In this document: positions 8,820 to 16,696 of the stretch, in pieces | How positions within the stretch are numbered: the first letter of the stretch is position 1 | Layout of the letters: each line of letters begins with the position of its first letter | NCBI GenBank assembly: GCA_027214345.1 | Contig: JAPWHR010000021.1 | Coordinates: forward strand, 1 to 64,000 | Length of the DNA: 64,000 nucleotides | Source: Comamonadaceae bacterium G21597-S1 | GTDB taxonomy: Bacteria; Pseudomonadota; Gammaproteobacteria; Burkholderiales; Burkholderiaceae_C | Direction: 5' to 3' | Translations under genes and position numbers: made by a program | The notes under the pieces: model-generated | Databases searched by the model: none | What the model saw: the letters and a program-made list of their open reading frames with translations, nothing else | Told to the model about the DNA's origin: nothing

Positions 8820-10415
8820 TCAGGCTGCCGCGCCCGGATATGGGCTGGTGTCCGCCGCAGCCAGCATCTCCCGCGCCAGCTGCTCCGCCAACGCGCCACG
8901 CACCGCGCGCGCGGACGCGTCGTTCCACAGGTTGCGCAACTCCAGCGGGTCTTGCTGCAGGTCGACCAGTTCGCCCCAGTCCTGGCCGTCATAGAGGGTC
9001 AGGCGGTATTGCCCATCGCGCAGGGTGCGCATGCGCAGGCGCCGGTCCATGCCGAAGTCGCTGCGCTGGCTTTCTTCCTCGATCAGCAGGCGCTGGCGCA
9101 CCCCGGACGTGTCGCCGGCCAGCACCGGCTGCAACGCCAGACCCTGCATGCCGTTGGACGGGGCCAGGCCGGCGCGCGCCAGCACGGTCGGGGCGATGTC
9201 GATGGTCTGTGCCAACGCAACCGACGTGCGCTGCGCCGGTACCGCGGCCGGGTCGCGCCAGATGAACGGCACACGGGTGAGCGCCGGGTAGTGCAGGCCA
9301 CCCTTGAACATCAGCCCGCGGTCGCCCAGCAGGTCGCCATGGTCGCTGGTGAACATGACCACGGTGTTGTCGTCCAGCCCCAGTGCCTGCAACTGCGCGA
9401 GCACGCGGCCGATGCCGTCGTCGATGAGGGCCAGGTTGCCATGGTTCAGCGCAATCGCCTCGCGGGCCTCCTGTTCGCTGCAGGCGAAACTGCCAAATGC
9501 CGGCCGGAAGCCCGGGTTGGCCCTGCGTTGCTCGCGCAGGTAGGCCAGCGCCGGCGGCGGGTCGACCAGTTCGGCGCCGAAGGTCGCGGGCAGCGATACG
9601 TCTTCGGGCCGGAACATGTCCCAGTACCGGCCGGGCGGCGTGAACGGATGGTGCGGGTCCGGGAACGAACACTGCAGGAAGAACGGCGCACCGTCGCCTT
9701 GCGCCAGGCGCGCCAGCATGTCGCAGGTCTGCTCGGCGATGAAACGCGTCGGATGCAGTTCCTCGGGCACGCGGGTACGCCAGGCCTGGCCGAGCAGGCC
9801 GAGTTGCAGACCGGGCGTGGGAATGGCGTTCTGCGGTCCGATCAGGCGCTCGGCGTCGGCCACCTGGGAACGCAACCAGCGGCGCCAATGGCCATGTTGC
9901 TGGTCGCCGTGCCCGATGGTCAGCACCACCTGCTCGAAGCCGTAATACGGCAACTCCAGCTCGAAGCGCGGATCGTCTTCCCAGCGTTTCCAGACCTCCT
10001 GGCCGTACCGGCCGGGAAACGGCGTGAACGCCTCATGCGGCAGGCGCTGGCCTGCGCCAGGCCAGGCCGTGGGCGCGGTCGTGATGTTCTGCAGATGCGA
10101 CTTGCCCACCAGCGCCGTGCACCAACCCGCCTCACGCAGGGTCTGGACAAAGGTGCGTTCGCCCAGCGACAACTCCTGCCCGTTCATCCGCAGGCCGTGC
10201 GCACTGGGCAGCCGCCCGGTCATCAGCGAGGCCCGGTTGGGCTGGCAGATCGGCGTGGCGACGTGGAAATCGTCGAAACGGCAACCGGCCGCGGCCAGTG
10301 CGTCGATATGCGGCGTGCGCACATCGGCGTTGCCGTAACAACCCAGGTGGTCGGCCCGGTGCTGGTCGGTGACGAACAGCAGGAAATTCGGGCGCCGTTG
10401 TTGCGCGGCCGGCAT
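8820..10415 (-). CDS. Sulfatase / phosphonate monoester hydrolase family enzyme
   Basis: 531-residue arylsulfatase-superfamily hydrolase. The N-terminal FVTDQHRADHLGCYGN carries the first metal-binding Asp; CQPNRASLMTGR is the formylglycine motif C-x-P-x-R, with the Cys to be oxidised by a maturation enzyme; and FTSDHGDLLGDRG supplies the distal metal ligands. No signal peptide, so it should act in the cytoplasm on an imported sulfate, phosphate or phosphonate ester. It starts 4 bp after the Bug receptor gene, arguing for co-transcription with the aspartate-dehydrogenase cluster. Asn follows the motif Pro where Ser or Ala is most common. Confidence 0.85.
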   Translation of the reverse strand: MPAAQQRRPNFLLFVTDQHRADHLGCYGNADVRTPHIDALAAAGCRFDDFHVATPICQPNRASLMTGRLPSAHGLRMNGQELSLGERTFVQTLREAGWCTALVGKSHLQNITTAPTAWPGAGQRLPHEAFTPFPGRYGQEVWKRWEDDPRFELELPYYGFEQVVLTIGHGDQQHGHWRRWLRSQVADAERLIGPQNAIPTPGLQLGLLGQAWRTRVPEELHPTRFIAEQTCDMLARLAQGDGAPFFLQCSFPDPHHPFTPPGRYWDMFRPEDVSLPATFGAELVDPPPALAYLREQRRANPGFRPAFGSFACSEQEAREAIALNHGNLALIDDGIGRVLAQLQALGLDDNTVVMFTSDHGDLLGDRGLMFKGGLHYPALTRVPFIWRDPAAVPAQRTSVALAQTIDIAPTVLARAGLAPSNGMQGLALQPVLAGDTSGVRQRLLIEEESQRSDFGMDRRLRMRTLRDGQYRLTLYDGQDWGELVDLQQDPLELRNLWNDASARAVRGALAEQLAREMLAAADTSPYPGAAA

Positions 10416-10419
10416 GGCC

Positions 10420-11409
10420 TCAGTCGGCCTTGATGTTCAGCTCTTTGGCCAGGCCGCCATAACGCTGGTTGTCGTTCCTCATGAAGTCGGCCAGCACCTG
10501 CGGCGTGCCGCCCAGGACTTCGACACCGGCGGCGTTGAGCTTGGCCTGCACGTCGGCCAGCTGGAGCACCGCGTTGACCTCCTGGTTCATCCGCGCGATG
10601 GCTGGCGCCGGTGTTCCGGCCGGTGCGAACATGCCGTACCAGGCATTGACCTCGACACCCGCGACGCCTTGCTCCGTCGCGGTCGGGATGTCGGGCATCA
10701 GTTTCGAGCGGGCCTTCTCCGTCAGCGCCAGCGGCACCAGCTTGCCCGCCTTGATGTGCTGGATCGCACCACCCAGGCCGGTGAACAGCAGCTTGACCTC
10801 GCCGCCCAGCGTGGCCGTGATCGACGGCGCGACGCCGCGGTACGGCACATGCAGCAGGTCGAGCTGCCCCGACTTCTTCAGCATCTCGCCGGCAAAGTGC
10901 ATCGGCGAGCCATTGCCCGGGCTGCCATACGCGATGCCGGGCGTCTTGCGTGCGGCATCGGACAACTCCTTCAGGTTCTTCACGCCCAGCTGTGGGTTGG
11001 CCACCAGCACCAGTGGTGTCGTGGCCGGCGCGATCACCGGCACCAGGTCCTTGTGCACGTCGACACCCCCAGCCGCCCCCGGCGACAACACATGGGGCGA
11101 GATCACCATGGTGTTGGGCGTGAGCAGCACGGTATGCCCGTCGGGCGCGGCCTTGGCCACGGCGGCGGCGCCGAGCAAGGCGCCCGCGCCAGGCTTGTTT
11201 TCCACCACGACGGCCTGGCCCAGGCGCGGCGCGAGTTTCTCGGCCAGGATACGCGCGGTCAGATCCGGACCGGCGCCGGCGGGAAACGGCACGACGATGG
11301 TGACGGTGCGCGAGGGAAAGGCCTGCGCCGCGGCCAGCACCGGCATGGCGCCCGCGAGCAGGGTCAACACGGAACGCAGCGCGAAGCGGCGACGGTTCGA
11401 TCGGATCAT
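10420..11409 (-). CDS. Bug/TctC family periplasmic receptor in the catabolic cluster
   Basis: 329-residue secreted receptor; basic RSNRRRFALR then a hydrophobic stretch ending in AAAQA gives a Tat-like or Sec signal. FPSRTVTIVVPFPAGAGPDLTAR is the family entry motif and PDGHTVLL the second loop. Start 11409 is taken instead of the longer frame because it directly begins the signal peptide. It lies between the NicC-like monooxygenase (58 bp) and the sulfatase (4 bp), with no TctA/TctB partner. Probably binds the substrate or an intermediate of the cluster. Confidence 0.9.
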   Translation of the reverse strand: MIRSNRRRFALRSVLTLLAGAMPVLAAAQAFPSRTVTIVVPFPAGAGPDLTARILAEKLAPRLGQAVVVENKPGAGALLGAAAVAKAAPDGHTVLLTPNTMVISPHVLSPGAAGGVDVHKDLVPVIAPATTPLVLVANPQLGVKNLKELSDAARKTPGIAYGSPGNGSPMHFAGEMLKKSGQLDLLHVPYRGVAPSITATLGGEVKLLFTGLGGAIQHIKAGKLVPLALTEKARSKLMPDIPTATEQGVAGVEVNAWYGMFAPAGTPAPAIARMNQEVNAVLQLADVQAKLNAAGVEVLGGTPQVLADFMRNDNQRYGGLAKELNIKAD

Positions 11410-11467
11410 GGAAGGTTCTCCGGTGGTGGGGGAAAGGGGTCGTCCGCGGCGAGCGGGTCGGGCTCGG

Positions 11468-12613
11468 TCAGTCGGCAGGCAAGGCCACGGTCCAGGCGTC
11501 GTAGCCGTAGACCCAGCCGGCATTGCCCTGGGTCTTCATCCACTGGTTGCCGCGCGAACCGATCTGGATCTTTGCGGTGCGCTCCTGGCGCGCCCGGGCA
11601 TAGGTCTGCAGCGCCGCGACCGCCTGGGTGCGGTCCGTGGCCGGCCCCAGGCAGCGTCCCAGCACCACCGCGTCCTCGATCGCCTGGCAGGCGCCTTGCG
11701 CCATGAACGGCAACATCGGGTGGCAGGCGTCGCCGAGCAAGGTGACATGGCCGCGCGACCACTGCGGCAGCGGATCGCGCTCGTACAGCGCACTCTTGAG
11801 CGTCTCGGTGCAGGCATCGAGCAGCTTGCGCGCATCGGGATGGAAGTCCCGGTAGAAGCTGCGCAGCTCGTGCACATCGCCCGGGCTGGTCCAGGACTCC
11901 TCGTGCCAGGACTCCTGGCCGGTGGTCGCGAACACGAAGGTGTCGCGGCCCTGGTTGAGCGGAAAGGTCACGATCTGGCTTTGCGGGTTCGGACCCCACC
12001 ATTTCGTGAACGCCTCGATCTCGGGCACGTCCCGGACCTTCTCGGTCGGCACCACGGAGCGGAACGACACGACGCCGGTGAAACGCGGGCTCTCCTCGCC
12101 GAACAGCGCCGTGCGCACCCGCGAGTGGATGCCGTCGGCGCCGATGGCCACGTCCACCGAGTCGGTGCCGCCGTCCTCGAATTGCAGTTCGACCCCGGCG
12201 TCGGTGTCGCGCAGCGTGGTGAGTCGTTTGCCGAACCGGACCTGCGCGGCGTCAAAGCCGCTGGTCAGCGCGGCCAGCACATCTGCGCGATGGATGGTGA
12301 TCTGCGGCGCGCCATATTCCTTTTCGGCCACATCCGACATGCCCAGGCGCGAGGTCTCCTTGCCGGTGTCCCAGTCGCGGCTGATGCGAAACGTCGGGCG
12401 CGCGCCACGCTGGCGCACCGCCGCACCGACGTCCGCGCCCAGCCCGTCCAGTGCCCGCACCGCATTCGGCGTCAGGTTGATGTCGGCACCCACGCGAGCG
12501 AACTGGCCCGCCTGCTCATACACCGTGACCCGGTGTCCGTGGCGGCGCAGGGCGATCGCCGCTGCCATGCCACCGACACCCCCACCGACGATGCCTATGT
12601 GCAAAGTAGTCAT
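11468..12613 (-). CDS. FAD-dependent monooxygenase, 6-hydroxynicotinate 3-monooxygenase (NicC)-like
   Basis: 381-residue class A flavin hydroxylase. GIVGGGVGGMAAA (residues about 7-19) binds FAD, ADGIHSRVR is the DG motif, and GDACHPMLPFMAQGACQAIED is the second FAD motif. RDWDTGKE, YGAPQITIHRAD, KWWGPN and the ending WVYGYDAW run parallel to NicC of the Pseudomonas putida nicotinate pathway as I remember it, more closely than to salicylate hydroxylase. It should hydroxylate, perhaps decarboxylatively, a hydroxylated aromatic or pyridine acid using NAD(P)H and O2. NicX, NicD, NicF and NicE partners are not recognisable nearby, so the true substrate may differ. Confidence 0.8.
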   Translation of the reverse strand: MTTLHIGIVGGGVGGMAAAIALRRHGHRVTVYEQAGQFARVGADINLTPNAVRALDGLGADVGAAVRQRGARPTFRISRDWDTGKETSRLGMSDVAEKEYGAPQITIHRADVLAALTSGFDAAQVRFGKRLTTLRDTDAGVELQFEDGGTDSVDVAIGADGIHSRVRTALFGEESPRFTGVVSFRSVVPTEKVRDVPEIEAFTKWWGPNPQSQIVTFPLNQGRDTFVFATTGQESWHEESWTSPGDVHELRSFYRDFHPDARKLLDACTETLKSALYERDPLPQWSRGHVTLLGDACHPMLPFMAQGACQAIEDAVVLGRCLGPATDRTQAVAALQTYARARQERTAKIQIGSRGNQWMKTQGNAGWVYGYDAWTVALPAD

Positions 12614-12667
12614 GGTTTCCTTGTCTCCGTTGTGTTGCCGTGTACCGGTCGCCCGCCAGGGAAACGA

Positions 12668-13447
12668 TCAGAAAACGCCGCCAAACGACCCGCCGTCGAG
12701 CAACAGGTTCTGGCCATTGATGTAGCCGGCATGCGCGCTGCACAGGAAGGTGCAGGCCGCGCCGAATTCCTCGGGCTGGCCCAGACGCCGCGCCGGATGC
12801 TTGGCGATTCGCGCCGCCCGCACGTCGTCGGCGTCGCGCCCCTCGCGTCGGGCCTGGGCCGCGAAGTTGCCGGCCAGCCGCGCGGTGTCGAATGTGCCCG
12901 GCAGCAGGTTGTTGATCGTGACGCCCCGCGCGACCGTGCTGCGCGCCAGGCCGGCGACGAAGCCGGTCAGTCCGCTGCGCGCGCCGGTGGACAGGCCCAG
13001 GCCGTCGACCGGCGCCTTGACCGCGCTGGACGTGATGTTGACGATGCGCCCGAAGCCGCGCTCCATCATGCCGTCGACCAGCGCGCGGATCAGCGCGATC
13101 GGCGCCAGCATGTTGGCGTCGAGCGCCGCCACCCATTGCTCGCGCTCCCACTGGCGGAAGTCGCCCGGCGGCGGGCCGCCGGCATTCGTCACCAGGATGT
13201 CGAAGCTCGGATGTGCGGCCAGGATGCGCGCACGCCCGGCCTCCTGTGTGACATCGGCGGCCACCGCATGCACCGGCGCCGTCGACAGGCCCGCCAATCG
13301 CGTGGCGGCCTCCTGCAACGGCGCTTCGGTGCGCGCGACGATCACCACCTCGACCCCTTCGCGGGCCAGCGCGGTGGCGCAGGCCAGCCCCAGGCCGGCG
13401 CTGGCGCCGCATACCAGGGCCTTGCGCCCGACGATTCCCATGTCCAT
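12668..13447 (-). CDS. SDR family oxidoreductase with degenerate catalytic tetrad (BKR-like)
   Basis: 259-residue Rossmann protein. The cofactor motif is CGASAGLG rather than TGxxxGxG; VTNAGGPPPGDF follows. Where classical SDRs have YxxxK, this protein reads LSTGARSG: the Tyr is Leu and the Lys is Arg. This matches the description of an atypical SDR group resembling 3-oxoacyl-ACP reductase without the tetrad. It could be a dehydrogenase using another mechanism or a non-catalytic binding protein. It sits between RidA-like and NicC-like genes, 39 and 54 bp away. Alternative start at 13441. Confidence 0.8.
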   Translation of the reverse strand: MDMGIVGRKALVCGASAGLGLACATALAREGVEVVIVARTEAPLQEAATRLAGLSTAPVHAVAADVTQEAGRARILAAHPSFDILVTNAGGPPPGDFRQWEREQWVAALDANMLAPIALIRALVDGMMERGFGRIVNITSSAVKAPVDGLGLSTGARSGLTGFVAGLARSTVARGVTINNLLPGTFDTARLAGNFAAQARREGRDADDVRAARIAKHPARRLGQPEEFGAACTFLCSAHAGYINGQNLLLDGGSFGGVF

Positions 13448-13486
13448 GACAGTCTTTCTCCAGCTATTTGCGCGTGTCGGGTCGCC

Positions 13487-13924
13487 TCAGCCCAGCGGCA
13501 TCGGCGTGGCGGCGCGCAGGTCGACGTCGAGGCGTGCCCAGGCGTCGATCTCGACCGTCAGCTCCGGAAACACCAGCGCCGGCACGGCCACCAGCGTCGA
13601 ACACGGATACACGTCGCCGAAGAACTCGCGCCGTGCCCGGCCCACCGCGTCCTTGTCGGCGATGTCGGTCACATAGACCACGGTCTTGGTGATGTTGTGC
13701 CGGTGGCCGCCGGCGGCCTCGACCAGCGCCGCGATCTTGCCCAGCACGCGCAGCGCCTGTTCGTAGGTGTCCAGCGGTCTGCCGGCCGCAGCCGCATCGC
13801 GGCTGGCCGGATGCGCCGTCATGCCCGAGAGCACGACCTCGTCGCCGATGCGCCAGCCGTTGGTCCAGCTGGCGGTCGGCAGATCCGGCACGGCCGATGC
13901 GACGATCCTGTGCACGGCACTCAT
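13487..13924 (-). CDS. RidA/YjgF/YER057c/UK114 superfamily protein
   Basis: 145-residue member of the trimeric Rid fold. Features are the early WRIGDEVVLSG strand, DTYEQALRVLGKIAALVEAAG, KTVVYVTDI and the final VPALVFPELTVEIDAWA. Family members hydrolyse reactive enamines and imines, and ring-cleavage operons use related proteins as 2-aminomuconate deaminases. The residue expected to be the key Arg of RidA (in the sequence VAR-LP) is replaced here by Ala (VPALV), so it probably belongs to a divergent Rid subgroup. It lies 9 bp from the Rieske oxygenase gene, so tight co-expression is likely. Confidence 0.85.
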   Translation of the reverse strand: MSAVHRIVASAVPDLPTASWTNGWRIGDEVVLSGMTAHPASRDAAAAGRPLDTYEQALRVLGKIAALVEAAGGHRHNITKTVVYVTDIADKDAVGRARREFFGDVYPCSTLVAVPALVFPELTVEIDAWARLDVDLRAATPMPLG

Positions 13925-13933
13925 GGCGCGGGC

Positions 13934-14998
13934 TCAGGCCTTGGCCGTGTCGGCCGGAGCAGCGGCCTTGGCTTCGCTGGCCTGTTGCGCAGCCGCGATC
14001 TGCTTCTGCGCCAGGCTCTGCTTGTGCCGACGCAGCCGCGACAGACCGACGTCGTGCTCATACAGGTGCTCGCGCCGGTTCGCGTCGGGCTCCATCGCCT
14101 CTAGCATGACCCGGTCCTGTTCGAGCACGGTCCAGTGCCGCGCCTCGAGGCGGTTCTTGTACAGGAAGCGCCAGGTGTCGCGTTGCCAGCCGCTGAGCTT
14201 GCGCAGCCGCCAGTGGAACACCGCCGAGACGTTTTCGACGATCGGCGTATAGCTGCCGATGATGGTGAACGGGCCGCCGGGGCCACCGGTCTTCGGGTAC
14301 GGAATTTCCAGCCGCATCCAGTGCAGGTCGGTATCGCACCACTCGGTCCAGTCGAAATTGACGTTGCGCTGGCCGGCCTTCTCGAACATGAAGCCGTTGT
14401 CGGTGCGGCGCAGCTGGAACTTGGCGCTGATGTCGCCTTCGCTCATCGAGTGCGACTGCTTGTGCACGAAGGTGCCGTGCATCGGGTCGATGACGTTGTC
14501 CTCGACGTAGCGGTAGTCCGCGCCCCACTCCGTGTAGCACAGGAAACCCGACCACTCGCCGCTGGTCATCTCCTCGGGCAGGCGCAGCGGCGGCGGCTCG
14601 GCCAGGTGCGGGTCGGTGGCGTTGTACAGGAACACCGCGCCGTGGGCCTCCCGCACATGGAAGCTGCGCGCGGCCAGGCTGCCTTCGAGCGTGCAGCCGG
14701 GGCTGGCCGGCACCTTGGTGACGCGGCCATCGCAACGCACCTCGACACCGTGGTAGGGGCAGGCAAGCCGGTCGCCCAGGTTCACGCCCATGGACAGCGG
14801 CGCACCGCGGTGCGGGCAGTGGTCTTCCAGCGCGTGCACGGCGCCTGCGCGATCGCGCCAGACGGCGATCTTGTAACCCAGGCGGCGCAGCGAGATCGGC
14901 GTGTCCTTGACGAAGGACGAGGGGCAGATGGGGTACCAGAGGTCACGCAGGCCTCGGGCCAGCAAGGCGTCGACTTCGGTGGAGCTGTTGGCGGTCAT
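13934..14998 (-). CDS. Rieske non-haem iron oxygenase, alpha (terminal oxygenase) subunit
   Basis: 354-residue ring-hydroxylating or O/N-demethylating oxygenase. The Rieske cluster ligands are C61-P-H63 and C80-PY-H83. The mononuclear iron site is DNVIDPMHGTFVH with H174 and H179, and the preceding Asp/Asn bridging residues. Size and the KDTPISLRRLGYKIAVWRD start resemble the alpha-only group (vanillate O-demethylase, carbazole and 3-ketosteroid oxygenase types). No beta subunit or reductase gene is adjacent; a Rieske ferredoxin (28930-29283) at the head of the same run is the likely electron donor. Ala/Lys-rich C-terminal tail of about 30 residues. Confidence 0.9.
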   Translation of the reverse strand: MTANSSTEVDALLARGLRDLWYPICPSSFVKDTPISLRRLGYKIAVWRDRAGAVHALEDHCPHRGAPLSMGVNLGDRLACPYHGVEVRCDGRVTKVPASPGCTLEGSLAARSFHVREAHGAVFLYNATDPHLAEPPPLRLPEEMTSGEWSGFLCYTEWGADYRYVEDNVIDPMHGTFVHKQSHSMSEGDISAKFQLRRTDNGFMFEKAGQRNVNFDWTEWCDTDLHWMRLEIPYPKTGGPGGPFTIIGSYTPIVENVSAVFHWRLRKLSGWQRDTWRFLYKNRLEARHWTVLEQDRVMLEAMEPDANRREHLYEHDVGLSRLRRHKQSLAQKQIAAAQQASEAKAAAPADTAKA

Positions 14999-15024
14999 GA
15001 TGGGGTTCTCCTCTCGGGTGTTCG

Positions 15025-15273
15025 TCAGGCGCCCAGGCGGGCCATTTCCGCCTGGAAGGTTTCAGGGGTCCAGGCCTGCCCGTCCGGGCCCAGCGGACCG
15101 GCCTTGTTCAAGTAGGCGAGCAGGTCGTCGATCGCATGGTGTCCGGCCGCATAGGCGCGTTCGATCGAGTCGCCCAGCAGGTCCTCGTAGGCCGTGGGTT
15201 TGCGGGTGCGGGCCTGGTGCGGCTCCAGGTAGCTGGCGATGACGGGTGCGGAGACAGCGGCGATGGGAATCAT
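15025..15273 (-). CDS. Small conserved protein, recombinase-like helix-turn-helix annotation
   Basis: 82 residues, no signal or membrane segment: starts MIPIAAVSAPVIASYLEPHQ and contains a helical YEDLLGDSIERAYAAGHHAIDDLLAYLNKAGP followed by PETFQAEMARLGA. From memory, short proteins of this type next to Rieske oxygenases carry the label recombinase-like helix-turn-helix domain, but DNA binding is not demonstrated and the position suggests an accessory role for the oxygenase. Start 15273 has a good AAGGAGG-type site just upstream (GGAGGTATTTCC, read on this strand); the long upstream extension is a shadow of the 15327-15659 gene. Confidence 0.65.
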   Translation of the reverse strand: MIPIAAVSAPVIASYLEPHQARTRKPTAYEDLLGDSIERAYAAGHHAIDDLLAYLNKAGPLGPDGQAWTPETFQAEMARLGA

Positions 15274-15326
15274 GGAAATACCTCCTTCAAACAATGGCAA
15301 ATGCGAACAGGGGTCCGGGCCCGGCC

Positions 15327-15659
15327 TTATTGGCCCCCGTTGCGAACCCGTTCGCGAATGCGTTCGCGCACGGGGACGAAGTCGTAGCTCGGATAACACT
15401 CGGTCTTGAAGACGCCCCAGGCGGAACGCTCCAGTTCCAGGTTGACGACGGGCAGCAGGTGCGGCGGCAATTCCAGCGTGACGATCTGGCCCAGGCCCAT
15501 GGCCACGGTCCAGGACACGACTCGCGCGCCCTCGGGCGGGAAACGTTCCCACCAGTCGCTGGCCTTCATGCGCGACTGCACGTCCTCGAGCGTCAAGCCC
15601 GCATGGTGCTTCATCACGATGGTCAGCAGCATCGTCGGCGGGTCATTGGTGGCGGTCAT
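15327..15659 (-). CDS. Conserved hypothetical protein of the Rieske cluster
   Basis: 110 residues, not confidently recognised. MLLTIVMKHHAGLTLEDVQSRM, then VVSWTVAMGLGQIVTLELP and a final SYDFVPVRERIRER give an alpha/beta pattern compatible with the small dimeric alpha-beta barrel proteins (muconolactone isomerase or ABM-like), but no catalytic residue can be named. It lies 17 bp after the Bug receptor gene and 53 bp before the 82-residue protein, always in the same direction, so it belongs to the operon. Could be an isomerase, a monooxygenase-like protein or a stabiliser of the Rieske enzyme. Confidence 0.6.
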   Translation of the reverse strand: MTATNDPPTMLLTIVMKHHAGLTLEDVQSRMKASDWWERFPPEGARVVSWTVAMGLGQIVTLELPPHLLPVVNLELERSAWGVFKTECYPSYDFVPVRERIRERVRNGGQ

Positions 15660-15676
15660 GGCAGTTTCCCCTGGCC

Positions 15677-16696
15677 TTATTGCGCGACGATCCTGCGCGC
15701 CTTGATGACGCCGGCCCAGGTGTTCGTTTCGTTGCGGATATAGGCGCCGAACGCGGCCGGTGTCATGGTGGATTCGCTCAACCCCTGCTGGTTCAGCGAC
15801 TCGCGCACCGCGGGCTGGTTCAGGATCTCGCGCGCATCCCTGGCCAGTTGCTCTGCCACCTCGGGCGGCGTTCCCGCCGGCGCCAGCAGCCCGTACCAGG
15901 ACGTGACGACCACGTCGGCCACGCCCTGCTCTGCCAGCGTCGGAATCTCGGGCGCGACCGGGCTGCGGTTGACATCCGTGATGCCCAGCGCCACCAGCTT
16001 GCCGGTGCGGATGGACGACAACATGACCGGCAGGTTGCTGAACATCAGCGGCACCGTGCCGCCCAGCACGTCGTTGAGCGCCTGGCCGGAACCCTTGTAC
16101 GGCACGTGCAGGATCTCCACCTGGGCCTGGTGCTTGAACAACTCGCCGGCCAGGTGCAGGCCGCTGCCCACGCCCGGCGACGCAAACGACAGCGTATCGG
16201 GCTTGGCCCTGGCCGCGGCGATCAGGTCCCGGGCCGTCTTGAAGCCGGTCGACGGATGCGCGACCAGCACGTTCGGCGCCTTGGCCAGCATCGTGATCGG
16301 CACGAAGTCGCGTTCGATGTTGAACGGGAAATCCGGCATCAGCGTCGGATTGATCGTCAGGTTGCCGGCCGGTACGACGAGCAGGGTCCGGCCGTCGCCC
16401 TTGGCGCGCTTGACCTTGCCGATGCCGATGTTGCCGGCGGCGCCCGGCAGGTTCTCGACCACGGCCGGCTGGCCGTATTTCTTGCTCAGGCCGTCGGCCA
16501 TGATGCGCGCCAGGCTGTCGATCGGACCGCCCGGCGGAAACGGCGCGACCAGCGAGAAACGCTCCTGCGCCAGGTATTTCTCGGTCGGCGAGACCAAGGC
16601 ACCCGACTGGGCGAACGCCGGCGGGAGCACCGCCAGCAGGCCAAGGGCCAGCGCGGCGATGGCCTTGTCAGGCCGCGGCAACATCATCAAACGCAT
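15677..16696 (-). CDS. Bug/TctC family periplasmic receptor in the catabolic cluster
   Basis: 339-residue secreted receptor. The signal peptide is KAIAALALGLLAVLPPAFAQ; after it lies an insertion (SGALVSPTEKYLAQE) before the usual first strand RFSLVAPFPPGGPIDSLAR. KGDGRTLLVV and the FKTARDLIAAARAKP segment confirm the family. Start 16696 overlaps the end of the upstream flavin monooxygenase gene by 29 bp, so translational coupling is likely; ATGs at 16687 and 16684 are possible alternatives. No permease partner is adjacent. Confidence 0.88.
   Translation of the reverse strand: MRLMMLPRPDKAIAALALGLLAVLPPAFAQSGALVSPTEKYLAQERFSLVAPFPPGGPIDSLARIMADGLSKKYGQPAVVENLPGAAGNIGIGKVKRAKGDGRTLLVVPAGNLTINPTLMPDFPFNIERDFVPITMLAKAPNVLVAHPSTGFKTARDLIAAARAKPDTLSFASPGVGSGLHLAGELFKHQAQVEILHVPYKGSGQALNDVLGGTVPLMFSNLPVMLSSIRTGKLVALGITDVNRSPVAPEIPTLAEQGVADVVVTSWYGLLAPAGTPPEVAEQLARDAREILNQPAVRESLNQQGLSESTMTPAAFGAYIRNETNTWAGVIKARRIVAQ

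Noticed and set aside
10469-14104. Very long plus-strand open frame (1211 codons) opposite the Bug, NicC-like, SDR and RidA genes
   Set aside because: It is antisense to well-supported genes, has low-complexity Arg/Ala/Pro/Ser composition and no recognisable motif; typical of high-G+C third-position bias.
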